The notes: generated by a model not told the origin, from the letters alone. A stretch of DNA of 50,715 bases from Bacteroidales bacterium (GCA_024689285.1 JAILDR010000068.1:1-50715), one strand, 5' to 3'; positions 40,388 through 49,070 are shown, counted from the first letter of the stretch. Program-made: numbers and translations.

Positions 40388-42691
40388 TTATTTCACCACC
40401 AATTTCTTGGTCACTACGGCACCGTTCTCCTCAATGATATTGACGAGATAAATGCCTTTGTTCCAGTCAGTAGCATCAATGTTGACAACCTTGTTGCCTT
40501 GCTGCTCGCAGACTTTCTGTCCGACGAGGTTATACACATCCACTCTGGCCACGTTGGCTCCTTCCACGGTGAATTGGCCTGTGGTCGGGTTGGGATATAG
40601 CTTGGCTTCGGCGGAAAGCTCGGTGACAGAAAGCAATTCGTTATTGATATGGACTGTGATGAAAACATCGCCGTGGTCCGTGGAGAGTACAATTTTTGTG
40701 TCAATATATCCTTTTCTGTTTTCTCTGGCCTTTACTTTGAAGGTGAAGCTGGAAAGGGAAGGAACCGAAACGGGCATAGGTTCAGAATCGATGATAAGAT
40801 AATCCGTCTCTTGTTCGTAGATTTCATTGATGACGACGGACGACAAATAATAATTGAAAACTGTTCCCGTGACATATTCATAGTTTTCCAACCAAATATC
40901 CTCAAAACTCAAAAGTCCGCCCCAAATGGAATCGCTGATGACCAGGTCGACGCGTCTGTTGCCTGCGGAAGAAACGATATCGATGTTGGAATAGTAATTG
41001 GATTTATTTGGATAGGGAGCCGAAACAAAGTCGACATCCACTTGGATGGTCTGGCCTGGCTGTATGGTCAAAGGCAAGACATTACCAATGATTTGTCCCT
41101 CATACCAAATATTTGCATAAACAGCGGTGTTGTCGGGCTGGTTCATCGCAGAAATAACAACCGCTTCGTTGGTTTCGTTGATGAGACTTATGCTTTGAGC
41201 CTCATTGTTTTCGAAATACAGCGTATCAGGAGTAACAATGAATTCTCCTGTCGGCTGATGCTCACCCACGGTGAAATGGTGCGGGTCGAGGTCAGCAAAG
41301 ACGGGCTGCGTGTAGCGGTGGCCTGATTCGTCGGCACCGAACACGTAGTAATTGATTTCCGACTCGCCCTGATAACCCTTGATATAGCCTACATATTCGT
41401 CGGGATTGCCTGTGGCGGTCATGTGAGCCACTTGGTAAGTGCCGCCGTCGATGCTATAATATATAAGGAGTGAGTCTTGCTTAAGGTCGGAGCCGCTATA
41501 GGCGATAAACTTGGAAACCACGGGAATGGAATCTTGCCATTCCTGTTCACCGAAGAGCACGTTGCGGTGGTCAACAAAGAGCATGTCAAAGTCCATCACG
41601 CCACGGGTGCGGCAGTGGAGTGCATCGGTGTTTTCCCATCCGGCTGAGCCTCCGTTGACACCAATAATCTCGTAACCTGGCATAGCCTGCTGATAGACGG
41701 CCAATGCGTCGTTGTTGTAGGTGCTGTTGGTGCCCATTGGCACATAGACGGTCTTGTTTAGAATCAAGCTGTTGGTGTAAGGGGCGAGAGTGTAACCGCC
41801 TGGCTCGTCCACACGATACACGCGATAAGGATAGCCCCAGCAGCAATTGGTAGTTTCAAAATATTCAGCAACTTGTTCATAATATTGGTAACGTGGGTTG
41901 CTTTGCGGCAGACGGGCAATCAAAATCTTGTCGGGCGCGAGGTACTTGCCCCAACAGTCCACGTGGGCGATGTAGTCGCCTTGCGGGTCGATGGTAACGT
42001 GATAAGGGTCGATGCCGAGATAGTCACTCATCCTTTGTCTGACAGTGGCTTCGTTAATCCCGTAATGTTGCATGTTCTCCTGAAAAACAAGATCATCGCT
42101 CACACCATGGCCGCGACCGTCTTCCATCATGTTGCCACCGGTGTGTTCGATTCTCATGCCGTACATGGGGATGTTCCAGAAGTTGGCAAAAACTTGCGAC
42201 ATGTTGTCGTCGTTGGGACGGGGACGGTTGTAGATATTGTCGACGATGGCGGGGTTGCGGTCTTCGAAGATGTACCAAGGGCCGTAGTCGCGCACCCAAT
42301 AAGAGTCGGATTGGGCGTTGACGAAAGTGACGTTGCTCATGTTGACACCAGCACTTTGGAAACTGCTTTGGGCTTGACCCTGGTATGAGGTGCTGACGAT
42401 GCAGTACACGTGGCAATTGTTGGCCAATTGGACGACGAGGCTGGTGGGGATGCCCAAGGGATAGCGGATCATCACGCCCTGCATGGGCTCAAATTCGGCC
42501 ACGAAACGCGGCTCGCCCGTGGGCGGGTCGGTCTCAACGAAGTTCATGCCACGGGTGTGGTCATACATTTCTTCTTCGGAGAGGTAGTGCCATCTCATCC
42601 AGTCGGGTTTCTTTTGGTTGTTGGCATCCTGTGCTTGAACGGTGAAAGCCATCAGGAGCAAAAGGGTAAAAATGGATAGTGATTTTTTCAT
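40388..42691 (-). CDS. PPAD-like peptidylarginine deiminase, T9SS-exported
   Basis: 767 residues from the ATG at 42691; the earlier in-frame start crosses the promoter. A signal peptide (KKSLSIFTLLLLMAFTVQAQ) is followed by a deiminase domain (about 50-385) very close to Porphyromonas gingivalis PPAD: SDSYWVRDYGPW with D135, YNRPRPNDD with R156/R158, HVDCWGKYLAPDKIL with H243/D245, PYTNSLILN with N307, and TDALHCRTRG with the nucleophile C360. PPAD turns C-terminal peptide arginine into citrulline, and its two substrate-binding arginines are both present here. A middle immunoglobulin-like region and a type A sorting tail (LYPNPTTGQFTVEGANVARV, WNKGIYLVNIIEENG) follow. The protein is longer than PPAD (about 556) by an added domain. 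Confidence 0.9.
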   Translation of the reverse strand: MKKSLSIFTLLLLMAFTVQAQDANNQKKPDWMRWHYLSEEEMYDHTRGMNFVETDPPTGEPRFVAEFEPMQGVMIRYPLGIPTSLVVQLANNCHVYCIVSTSYQGQAQSSFQSAGVNMSNVTFVNAQSDSYWVRDYGPWYIFEDRNPAIVDNIYNRPRPNDDNMSQVFANFWNIPMYGMRIEHTGGNMMEDGRGHGVSDDLVFQENMQHYGINEATVRQRMSDYLGIDPYHVTIDPQGDYIAHVDCWGKYLAPDKILIARLPQSNPRYQYYEQVAEYFETTNCCWGYPYRVYRVDEPGGYTLAPYTNSLILNKTVYVPMGTNSTYNNDALAVYQQAMPGYEIIGVNGGSAGWENTDALHCRTRGVMDFDMLFVDHRNVLFGEQEWQDSIPVVSKFIAYSGSDLKQDSLLIYYSIDGGTYQVAHMTATGNPDEYVGYIKGYQGESEINYYVFGADESGHRYTQPVFADLDPHHFTVGEHQPTGEFIVTPDTLYFENNEAQSISLINETNEAVVISAMNQPDNTAVYANIWYEGQIIGNVLPLTIQPGQTIQVDVDFVSAPYPNKSNYYSNIDIVSSAGNRRVDLVISDSIWGGLLSFEDIWLENYEYVTGTVFNYYLSSVVINEIYEQETDYLIIDSEPMPVSVPSLSSFTFKVKARENRKGYIDTKIVLSTDHGDVFITVHINNELLSVTELSAEAKLYPNPTTGQFTVEGANVARVDVYNLVGQKVCEQQGNKVVNIDATDWNKGIYLVNIIEENGAVVTKKLVVK

Positions 42692-42718
42692 TTTTTTTCT
42701 CGATATGAAAATTTGCGG

Positions 42719-42726
42719 CAAAGGTA
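42719..42726 (-). promoter_or_regulatory. Minus-7 box TACCTTTG for the deiminase gene
   Basis: TACCTTTG on the minus strand, 27 nt before the ATG at 42691. Confidence 0.55.
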
Positions 42727-42761
42727 AGAAAAAAAGTTGAAATACTGAAATACGCAAAAAG

Positions 42762-42789
42762 AAAGGTGCGCCATTGCTGACGCACCTTT
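42762..42789 (-). terminator. Terminator of the lipoprotein gene at 42816
   Basis: AAAGGTGCG/CGCACCTTT arms with a 10-nt loop. On the minus strand it is followed by TTTCTTTTTG. Confidence 0.75.
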
Positions 42790-42815
42790 GTAGATGTTGT
42801 GAAATCAGTGATTTC

Positions 42816-43661
42816 TTATTTCACTTGACCGGTGATGGTGGTGTGGACGCCGAAAGAGCCAGTTTGCACGTTGGCGGTACCAATCAGCACGAGATGAGCT
42901 GCGCCTGTTGCGTCAATGACTGCCAAGATGTCGTTATAGGTCTTGTCGCCGGTGATGGCAACAGAGACGTTGCGATATTCTTCAACAGGGCTTGCAAGCT
43001 CTTGGAGGTTGGAGAAGTAAGCGGCTTTGTCAACGTCGGTGGCAATGCCTTCAAAAGTTTCCAGATTGTCTGTGATGACGTAGAGAGTGCAGTTGTTCAA
43101 GGGTCTGATGTTGGCATGATAGGCATCTCTGGCAACCCATTGCAAACCGACGGCAGCCATTTCTTGTTCGGTGTCGCCTTGCAGGTTGGAGCCTCTACGG
43201 GCCCAGGTGATGTCTTTCACTTCAAGCGCTTGAGCAGGTTGGTTGATGCTCATGCCGATGCTTGCACTCTTGACTTTGCCGTCCACGTCGGTGACAGTGG
43301 CGGTGACCGTTACTTTGCCGACCAATTCTCTATCCATTTCGAATTTCAGAGGTTGCTGGAACACGTATTCAGTTCCGCTGATGGTCAGGGTGGTGTCGCT
43401 CGTGGAGGTTGTGTTGCCGTCCAAATCTGCAATTGTGATAACGAAGTTGAACTTTGACAACTCTTTCGAAGTCTCGCTGTTGGAAGCGGCACGGAAACCG
43501 ATTTGGTATTCTGTTCCAAGGTCGATGGTTTGGCCGTCATACACGAAGTTATCACCCGTCATGATGGCGATTGAGGGTTCCGGATTAGTGACTTCCGGCG
43601 TGCAGCTTGCGAAGAAGGCAACGCTGACGAGGCACACAAGTGCCAGAGCTAATTTCTTCAT
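42816..43661 (-). CDS. Lipoprotein of unknown function
   Basis: 281 residues with lipobox FFASC. The mature part begins TPEVTNPEPSIAIMTGDNFV and contains two immunoglobulin-like stretches (YQIGFRAASNSETSKELSKF, KVTVTATVTDVDGKVKSASI), then a C-terminal alpha/beta region (YVITDNLETFEGIATDVDKA, AAHLVLIGTANVQTGSFGV). It is probably anchored at the outer membrane. I recognise no family beyond a general Bacteroidales lipoprotein. It has its own promoter and terminator and therefore is not in an operon with the deiminase. Confidence 0.75.
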   Translation of the reverse strand: MKKLALALVCLVSVAFFASCTPEVTNPEPSIAIMTGDNFVYDGQTIDLGTEYQIGFRAASNSETSKELSKFNFVITIADLDGNTTSTSDTTLTISGTEYVFQQPLKFEMDRELVGKVTVTATVTDVDGKVKSASIGMSINQPAQALEVKDITWARRGSNLQGDTEQEMAAVGLQWVARDAYHANIRPLNNCTLYVITDNLETFEGIATDVDKAAYFSNLQELASPVEEYRNVSVAITGDKTYNDILAVIDATGAAHLVLIGTANVQTGSFGVHTTITGQVK

Positions 43662-43721
43662 TGTTTTAATGATTTAAGTTAGTAATTAGGTATTAAGTGT
43701 TTTCGTTTTCAAAGAACGTGG

Positions 43722-43729
43722 CAAATATA
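43722..43729 (-). promoter_or_regulatory. Minus-7 box TATATTTG for the lipoprotein gene
   Basis: TATATTTG on the minus strand, 60 nt before the ATG at 43661. Confidence 0.5.
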
Positions 43730-43772
43730 ACAAATAGTTTGCCAAACTTGTAAAAACTGCCAAAAAAATTGA

Positions 43773-43799
43773 AAAAAGCCTGTTTTTGGCAGGCTTTTT
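43773..43799 (-). terminator. Terminator of the ferredoxin gene
   Basis: AAAAAGCCTG/CAGGCTTTTT arms with a 7-nt loop, flanked by A-runs on the plus strand (T-runs on the minus strand). Confidence 0.8.
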
Positions 43800-43829
43800 C
43801 TCTTTTAATGCAGATTTGTTCGTTTCAGA

Positions 43830-43997
43830 TTAGTCTTCCACGATTGCTTCGTTCGGGCAAGCGCCAGCGCAAGTACCGCAACCAACGCAAGTGTCGGGGT
43901 CGATGACGTAGATGTCGCCTTCCGAGATAGCGCCCACCGGGCATTCGTCAATGCAAGTGCCGCAAGCAACGCAGCTGTCTGTGATTTTGTAAGCCAT
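43830..43997 (-). CDS. 2[4Fe-4S] ferredoxin
   Basis: 55 residues from the ATG at 43997: [55 protein letters not shown]. Two CxxCxxCxxxCP motifs each bind a [4Fe-4S] cluster, as in clostridial-type ferredoxins. It carries low-potential electrons in the cytosol. It is divergent from korAB, whose 2-oxoacid:ferredoxin oxidoreductase would use such a carrier, so the two probably act together. Confidence 0.95.
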   Translation of the reverse strand: MAYKITDSCVACGTCIDECPVGAISEGDIYVIDPDTCVGCGTCAGACPNEAIVED

Positions 43998-44048
43998 AGT
44001 TTTAAGTTTTTAATTTAATGAGTTAGTTAGTTCTAAAATTTGCGTCCG

Positions 44049-44056
44049 CAAAAATA
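44049..44056 (-). promoter_or_regulatory. Minus-7 box TATTTTTG for the ferredoxin gene
   Basis: TATTTTTG on the minus strand, 51 nt before the ATG at 43997. Confidence 0.55.
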
Positions 44057-44210
44057 CTACAACTTTCATTCCAATACGACCAAATCGGAAATTTTTATTC
44101 AATCTAAATAACTACAAGGTTTAAGTCGTTGATATTGAATATTATATAAAAACGGTTCTAAAAAGAAAAATAAAAAGTTGGTTTCTTTGGATTTGCACCT
44201 GTTTATTGCT

Positions 44211-44218
44211 TACTTTTG
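44211..44218 (+). promoter_or_regulatory. Minus-7 box TACTTTTG for korAB
   Basis: TACTTTTG, 78 nt before the ATG at 44297, with a TTTG upstream (44192-44195) that may be the minus-33 box. Confidence 0.55.
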
Positions 44219-44296
44219 CAGCATAAACGCGCTCATGGCGCATGGGCTTTTCAAATAGTTCAGAATCAGTAAACTAAATAACTTAATTTAATCATT

Positions 44297-46138
44297 ATGA
44301 CAGCAAAAAGTAAGGTTGTAGCCCTTGAACATGTCGTCATTCGCTTCTCTGGCGACTCGGGCGATGGTATGCAACTTACCGGAAATCTATTTTCGGATTC
44401 AACAGCATTTGCTGGAAACGATTTCGCCACTTTCCCGGACTATCCGGCAGAAATCCGTCCTCCTCAAGGCACGGTGGCTGGCGTTTCAGGTTTCCAGGTA
44501 CATTTCGGACACAAACCGGTTCACACCACAGGCGACCTCTGTGACGTGTTGGTGGCCATGAATCCCGCCTCAATTAAGGCGAACATGCGCTGGCTCCGTC
44601 CAGGTACGATTATCATTCTCGACTCTGACTCCATGACCGACAAGGCTCTTGAGAAGGCTGGCTATGCCGATGACCCGACGGTGGACGGCACCCTCGCTGA
44701 CTATCAAGTGGTGAAGGCCCCGATTTCGGAACTCACCAAAGAGGCTCTGAAGGACTTTGGTATGGACAACAAGTCGATGCTGAAATCGAAGAACATGTTT
44801 GCCCTTGGTATCGTGCTGTATCTGTTCAACCGTGAGCGTGACACCGTTTACCGCTATTTTGAAACGAAGTTCAAAGGCAAGGATCAAGTCATCCAGGCCA
44901 ACCGCACCGTCCTCGATGCCGGTTACCACTATGCCGACACTTGGGAACTCTTCACCAATACCTATCGTGTGGAAGCCGCTGACCTTGAAAAGGGCAAGTA
45001 CCGCAACATCACCGGCAATACCGCTGCCGCTTGGGGCTTGATGGCCGCTTCCGAGAAGTCGGGACGCCCGCTCTTCCTCGGTTCCTATCCCATCACACCT
45101 GCCACTGACATTTTGGCCGAACTGACAAAGTTCAAGAACCTCAACGTCAAGGCTTATCAGGCTGAAGACGAAATCGCAGGCATCATGTCGTCCATCGGTG
45201 CTGCCTTCACAGGCTGCCTCGCCGTGACGACGACTTCGGGTCCCGGTCTCTCGCTGAAGAGCGAAGCTATGGGTTTGGCCGTGATGACAGAGCTTCCGCT
45301 GGTCATCATCGACGTGCAGCGTGGCGGTCCCTCAACGGGTCTGCCCACCAAGATGGAACAGAGCGACCTGATGCAGGCTCTTTATGGCCGTAATGGTGAC
45401 GCTCCGCTTGTGGTGATTGCTGCCCGCAGCTCAGCCGGCTGCTTCTACACCGCTTTCGAGGCCGCCCGTATCGCCCTTGAGCACATGACTCCTGTCATCA
45501 TGCTCAGCGACGGTTCACTGGGTAACGGCTCAGAGGTGTTCCGCATCCCCAAGATGGCCGATATGCCAACGATCACTCCGCCTATCGCCAAAGCCGACGA
45601 CCCGAACTATATGCCTTTCCGCCGCGATGAGAAATGGCTGCGCCGCGAATGGGCTATCCCGGGAACGCCTGGCCTGCGTCACCGTGTGGGTGGTCTGGAA
45701 AAGGAAGATGGTAAGGGTAATCTTTCCACCAATCCTGAAAACCACCAGCGCATGACTGAACTTCGTGAGGAGAAGGTTAACCGCGTGGCAAACGACATCC
45801 CGCTGCAGGAAATCTACGGCGACAAGAATGCCGACCTGCTTGTAGTGAGCTGGGGCGGCACCTTCGGCACCGTCCGCACCGCCGTTGAGAAAATGATTGA
45901 TGAAGGCAAGAGCATTGCTCACGCCCATTTCGACTATATCATGCCGCTGCCGCGTAACACTGAAGAAGTGCTGCAAGGTCACAAGAAGATTGTGGTCTGC
46001 GAAATCAACCGCGGCCAGTTCGCCAAGTACCTGCGCATGAATTTCCCGGAGTACAAATCAGAACAATATAATAAGGTGATGGGCCTGCCGTTTACTATCG
46101 GTGAGCTGGAAGCCAAGTTTAACGACCTCTTAAAATAA
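44297..46138 (+). CDS. korA: 2-oxoglutarate:ferredoxin oxidoreductase, alpha subunit (gamma-alpha fusion)
   Basis: 613 residues. Residues 1-190 are the gamma domain (VIRFSGDSGDGMQLTGNLFS, FPDYPAEIRPPQGTVAGVSG). Residues about 225-600 are the pyrimidine/core domain (GNTAAAWGLMAASEKSGRPL, GSYPITPATDILAEL, VTTTSGPGLSLKSEAMGLAV) that contacts thiamine diphosphate with the beta subunit. It catalyses oxidative decarboxylation of 2-oxoglutarate to succinyl-CoA with ferredoxin, or the reverse. Closely similar enzymes act on other 2-oxoacids; the korA assignment rests on the gamma-alpha order and the length. korB follows after 7 nt. Confidence 0.9.
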   Translation: MTAKSKVVALEHVVIRFSGDSGDGMQLTGNLFSDSTAFAGNDFATFPDYPAEIRPPQGTVAGVSGFQVHFGHKPVHTTGDLCDVLVAMNPASIKANMRWLRPGTIIILDSDSMTDKALEKAGYADDPTVDGTLADYQVVKAPISELTKEALKDFGMDNKSMLKSKNMFALGIVLYLFNRERDTVYRYFETKFKGKDQVIQANRTVLDAGYHYADTWELFTNTYRVEAADLEKGKYRNITGNTAAAWGLMAASEKSGRPLFLGSYPITPATDILAELTKFKNLNVKAYQAEDEIAGIMSSIGAAFTGCLAVTTTSGPGLSLKSEAMGLAVMTELPLVIIDVQRGGPSTGLPTKMEQSDLMQALYGRNGDAPLVVIAARSSAGCFYTAFEAARIALEHMTPVIMLSDGSLGNGSEVFRIPKMADMPTITPPIAKADDPNYMPFRRDEKWLRREWAIPGTPGLRHRVGGLEKEDGKGNLSTNPENHQRMTELREEKVNRVANDIPLQEIYGDKNADLLVVSWGGTFGTVRTAVEKMIDEGKSIAHAHFDYIMPLPRNTEEVLQGHKKIVVCEINRGQFAKYLRMNFPEYKSEQYNKVMGLPFTIGELEAKFNDLLK

Positions 46139-46145
46139 TACGACC

Positions 46146-47180
46146 ATGGAAAATCAGAATATCGAAAATCAAGCCATTCAGCTGACCAAAGAGGATTTTG
46201 CAAGTGACCAGGTGGTGAAATGGTGCCCCGGTTGTGGTGACCACGCCATCCTGAAAGCCATGCAGGACGTGTTTCCTAAGATGGGCGTGAAGAAGGAAGA
46301 CATCGTGGTGGTGTCGGGCATCGGCTGCTCCTCGCGCTTCCCTTACTATATGAATACTTACGGTTTCCATAGCATCCACGGTCGTGCCGCCGCTTGCGCC
46401 ACTGGCGTGAAGCTGGCCAACCCGCACCTCACCGTGTGGATGATTACCGGCGACGGTGACTGCACCGCCATCGGTGGCAACCACTTCATCCATGCTTGCC
46501 GTCGTAATATCGACATCAACCTGGTGTTGTTCAATAACCGTATCTATGGTATGACCAAGGGCCAGTTCTCACCCTGCACCTTCCGTGGCACGAAGACCAA
46601 GACTTCGCCGCAAGGTACCTACGAAGATCCCTTCAATCCTGGTGAACTCGCTATCGGTGCAAAGGCTACCTTCTTCGCCCGTGGCGTTGATGTCAACCCC
46701 AAGGAACTTACCGATATCTTCATGGAGTCGTATCATCACGACGGTATCGCTGTTACTGAGGTTCTGCAAAACTGCATGATCTTCTCCAACGGCGTGCACG
46801 AGAACATCACCGGCAAGGATGTCCGCGACGATATGCAGGTGAAGTGCGTCCACGGACAGCCCCTCATCTTCGGCAAGAACCGCGATAAGGGTATCCGCCT
46901 GAACGGCAACCACCTCGAGGTGGTGAAGATTGGCGAAAACGGCATCACTGAGAAGGATATCCTCGTCCACGACAAGACCACTGAGGACACGGGTATCCAC
47001 ATGATGCTGGCTCACATGCAGCCGCCTCATTTCCCCGTTGCCATTGGTGTCATCCGCGACGTGAAAGCCCCGACCTTCAACGACAGCCTCGACGAAGTTA
47101 TCGCCAATGAGAAGGCCAACTCGAAGATCAAGTGCATGGACGACCTGCTGAACAGCGGCTCCACTTGGACGATTGAGTAA
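46146..47180 (+). CDS. korB: 2-oxoglutarate:ferredoxin oxidoreductase, beta subunit
   Basis: 344 residues. WCPGCGDHAILKAMQD at the front carries cysteines for the cluster or cofactor. GIGCSSRFPYYMNTYGFHSI follows, and the thiamine-diphosphate site is GDGDCTAIGGNHFIHACRRN with LVLFNNRIYGMTKGQFSP. No separate ferredoxin domain is present, in keeping with the short two-subunit type. It completes the KorAB complex, and the two genes form one operon ending in a strong terminator. Confidence 0.92.
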   Translation: MENQNIENQAIQLTKEDFASDQVVKWCPGCGDHAILKAMQDVFPKMGVKKEDIVVVSGIGCSSRFPYYMNTYGFHSIHGRAAACATGVKLANPHLTVWMITGDGDCTAIGGNHFIHACRRNIDINLVLFNNRIYGMTKGQFSPCTFRGTKTKTSPQGTYEDPFNPGELAIGAKATFFARGVDVNPKELTDIFMESYHHDGIAVTEVLQNCMIFSNGVHENITGKDVRDDMQVKCVHGQPLIFGKNRDKGIRLNGNHLEVVKIGENGITEKDILVHDKTTEDTGIHMMLAHMQPPHFPVAIGVIRDVKAPTFNDSLDEVIANEKANSKIKCMDDLLNSGSTWTIE

Positions 47181-47200
47181 TTACAAAACGTCTTGAAATG

Positions 47201-47234
47201 AAAAAATCCCGTTCTTTGGAGCGGGATTTTTTTT
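47201..47234 (+). terminator. korAB terminator
   Basis: AAAAAATCCCG/CGGGATTTTTT arms with a loop of about 10 nt and a long T-run. Confidence 0.85.
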
Positions 47235-47354
47235 GTTTACCTCGACACACTCTCTGCTCTTTGTGTTTTTAACTGTAGCAACTGTAGCAAAAAACGACAA
47301 CCAGTTCAGTATCGGGCTTCACCTAAACCATAGGAGGGGATACGGTGTTCTCTT

Positions 47355-47443
47355 GGAGTTAACTCGGAGTTACCTCGGAGTTACCTCGGAGTTACCTAGG
47401 AGTTGGTATAGAGTTAGTATAGCGTTGATATAGAGTTGCAATA
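47355..47443. repeat. 11-bp periodic array, copy 2
   Basis: Units are GGAGTTAACTC, GGAGTTACCTC twice, GGAGTTACCTA, a 12-bp GGAGTTGGTATA, GAGTTAGTATA, GCGTTGATATA and GAGTTGCAATA. These are the reverse complements of the copy 1 unit types, in the matching order. Confidence 0.85.
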
Positions 47444-47470
47444 GCTTTGGTGATTTTAAATTATTGGTAA

Positions 47471-47563
47471 TCAGTTTATTGTGTAACAAATCCAATCGGT
47501 AAGTCTATCTGAATCATTTATTATTATGAAAACCAAATAGTTACAATGGATTAAACAATCCAT
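47471..47563 (-). CDS. Candidate 30-residue peptide of dispersed element copy 2
   Basis: It reads MDCLIHCNYLVFIIINDSDR, then LTDWICYTIN. The first 21 codons align without gaps to the frame at 33846, sharing CNYL and DRL. The middle is strongly hydrophobic. Its ATG is 22 nt after the promoter box, the same as in copy 1. Confidence 0.35.
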   Translation of the reverse strand: MDCLIHCNYLVFIIINDSDRLTDWICYTIN

Positions 47564-47585
47564 TCGGGATTTGTACAAGCGTTTG

Positions 47586-47593
47586 CAAAAATA
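47586..47593 (-). promoter_or_regulatory. Minus-7 box TATTTTTG inside dispersed element copy 2
   Basis: TATTTTTG on the minus strand, 22 nt before the ATG at 47563. Confidence 0.5.
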
Positions 47594-47735
47594 TGAAAAA
47601 AAGACGATTTTGGCAAGTTTTTTGGGGAAAAATTATTGTTTTTTGCAATTGTTGCAGTTGTTGCAGTAAGAATCACAGAGAGAGGGAAGTCGGAGCAGTT
47701 TTTCTATGATGTGGGTGACTTTTGAGAAAAATGTT

Positions 47736-47743
47736 TATCTTTG
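47736..47743 (+). promoter_or_regulatory. Minus-7 box TATCTTTG for mntA-hepT
   Basis: TATCTTTG, only 4 nt before the ATG at 47748, so the mRNA should be leaderless or nearly so. Confidence 0.6.
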
Positions 47744-47747
47744 CAAT

Positions 47748-48044
47748 ATGAAGACAAAAACAGAATACATTAAATTGATTGAAAATCAAGAGGATGAATT
47801 AAGAAGAGACTTTGGAGTTCGCTCGCTTCGTCTATTTGGCTCGGTGTCTCGCGATGAACAGGTAGAGGGAAGTGATGTAGATGTCTGTGTGGAAATGGAG
47901 CCTCAAGCCTATTTGATGGTGAGATTGAAACGCTTCCTTGAACGTCTTTTGGGTTGTTCTGTTGATGTCATTCGAATGCATAAACACATGAATCCGTATC
48001 TTTTACAAGAAATCAATCGCGATGGAATTTACGTCATCAAATAA
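47748..48044 (+). CDS. mntA: MntA-type nucleotidyltransferase antitoxin
   Basis: 98 residues from the ATG at 47748; the longer upstream frame crosses the promoter. The minimal nucleotidyltransferase motif is complete: GSVSRDEQVEGSDVDV (31-46) with D43/D45 and a third acid D74 in SVDVIRM. In HepT/MntA systems MntA attaches AMP units to a tyrosine of the HEPN toxin, silencing it. The gene overlaps hepT by 23 nt in another frame, so the two are coupled. The region from here to about 50190 is AT-rich compared with the neighbouring core genes. Confidence 0.88.
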   Translation: MKTKTEYIKLIENQEDELRRDFGVRSLRLFGSVSRDEQVEGSDVDVCVEMEPQAYLMVRLKRFLERLLGCSVDVIRMHKHMNPYLLQEINRDGIYVIK

Positions 48045-48411
48045 AAAGCAGCGCGTACTTGGCATTTTTGAACAAATTCAGACTGCAATTGGTCAGTTGC
48101 AGGAATGGAATGTTGATGTGACACAAGCAGATGATTATTATCTTTCACCCAATGGTATGCAGAAACTTGCCGCAAGTTGCATGCTGATTGAGGCCATTGG
48201 TGAGGGCATTCATCAAATTGATGATATAACGGAAGGAAAATTGTTTACTGAACGTCCAGAAATACCTTGGGAAGATGTGATTGGCATTAGAAATCATATT
48301 GCGCATGGTTATTTTGACATTGATAGTGAAGTCGTTTATGTCGTTATCAAACAAGATCTTGATCCTTTGCTCAAAGCCGTTGAGTATTTTCTTGATACAT
48401 TGCGTTCATAA
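48022..48411 (+). CDS. hepT: HepT-type HEPN ribonuclease toxin (DUF86)
   Basis: 129 residues, mostly helical. The catalytic HEPN motif RNHIAHGY (R90, N91, H95, Y97) is intact; the Tyr is the residue that MntA modifies. The longer linker QKLAASCMLIEAIGEGIHQI and IPWEDVIGI are typical of DUF86. Active HepT cuts RNA and stops growth. It starts inside mntA and ends 12 nt before the first of three tandem membrane-protein genes. Confidence 0.88.
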   Translation: MEFTSSNKKQRVLGIFEQIQTAIGQLQEWNVDVTQADDYYLSPNGMQKLAASCMLIEAIGEGIHQIDDITEGKLFTERPEIPWEDVIGIRNHIAHGYFDIDSEVVYVVIKQDLDPLLKAVEYFLDTLRS

Positions 48412-48423
48412 TACTTAATGATT

Positions 48424-49035
48424 ATGAGCGAAAAAGAAAAGAGTCCCCAAAAGATTACCCCGAATCCTGATGGATACGATATTACAATTTATCCAAAATA
48501 TTGGGCGGGAATCATGACTATGATAATGGTTATTGTTTTAGTATATGCATTGGTGGGTATTCTCAAGCCATTATGCTCGTCTATGAATGAGTGGCTTGCG
48601 TTGGGCATTTATTGTATTTTCATATCTATACTCGTGTGTCTTTCGTTGTTTTGCATTTCGAAATTGACAAATGCCAAAGTCAATATTAGGTTGACAGATG
48701 AGGGATTGGAGCAAAGGAAAGTATCTGGACCAGCATGGATTCCAGAAAGCAAGGTGGTTAATTGGGAAAATATGTCGTACTTTTATTTGTTCGGTATAAG
48801 AGGAGGCTTTTCTCGTTCTGCTGCGTTTGATGGCAATGACTTTTTCATTGGAACAAAACAAGGATCCGACTATTCTTTTAGCACGATAGCTTTTTTCCGT
48901 CGTGAGCGAGAACTGAAAACGGTTGTGAAATCATTTCGAACAGAGTTTTTGCAGTTGGCATGTCAACGAGGGATTGAACGAAAGAAATTGTGGGAAGAGA
49001 AACAAGAGTCTTTTGACAAGAAGCATTTGATGTAA
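48424..49035 (+). CDS. Tandem paralogue A: two-helix membrane protein with PH-like C-terminal domain
   Basis: 203 residues from the ATG at 48424; an ATG two codons earlier is also possible. After PNPDGYDITIYPKYW come two transmembrane helices (MTMIMVIVLVYALVGIL and LGIYCIFISILVCLSLFCIS), then a cytosolic beta-rich domain: VNIRLTDEGLEQRKVSGPAW, VVNWENMSYFYLFG, FFIGTKQGSDYSFSTIAFF and a helix (LKTVVKSFRTEFLQLA). The domain layout recalls bacterial PH-like or YcxB-type proteins. Paralogues follow at 49071 and 49657. The function is unknown. It is probably co-transcribed with hepT. Confidence 0.75.
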   Translation: MSEKEKSPQKITPNPDGYDITIYPKYWAGIMTMIMVIVLVYALVGILKPLCSSMNEWLALGIYCIFISILVCLSLFCISKLTNAKVNIRLTDEGLEQRKVSGPAWIPESKVVNWENMSYFYLFGIRGGFSRSAAFDGNDFFIGTKQGSDYSFSTIAFFRRERELKTVVKSFRTEFLQLACQRGIERKKLWEEKQESFDKKHLM

Positions 49036-49070
49036 TTGATAACTTTATGTGATTCAATAATTTGTGTATT

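Larger units (their letters stand above)
47264..47671. repeat. Dispersed ~400-bp element, copy 2 (minus orientation)
   Basis: Read on the minus strand, it has CAACTGCAA-type 9-nt repeats (47671-47643), AAAAAACTTGCCAAA, a promoter box (47593-47586), a 30-codon open frame, an 11-bp array and, at the far end, GCTACAGTTGCTACAGTT (47288-47271). The ends are roughly inverted relative to each other here. It fills most of the spacer between korB and mntA; no other gene is seen in that stretch. Confidence 0.75.

Noticed and set aside
47355..47443. CRISPR-like array
   Set aside because: Units are 11 bp with no spacers between them, and no cas genes are present.
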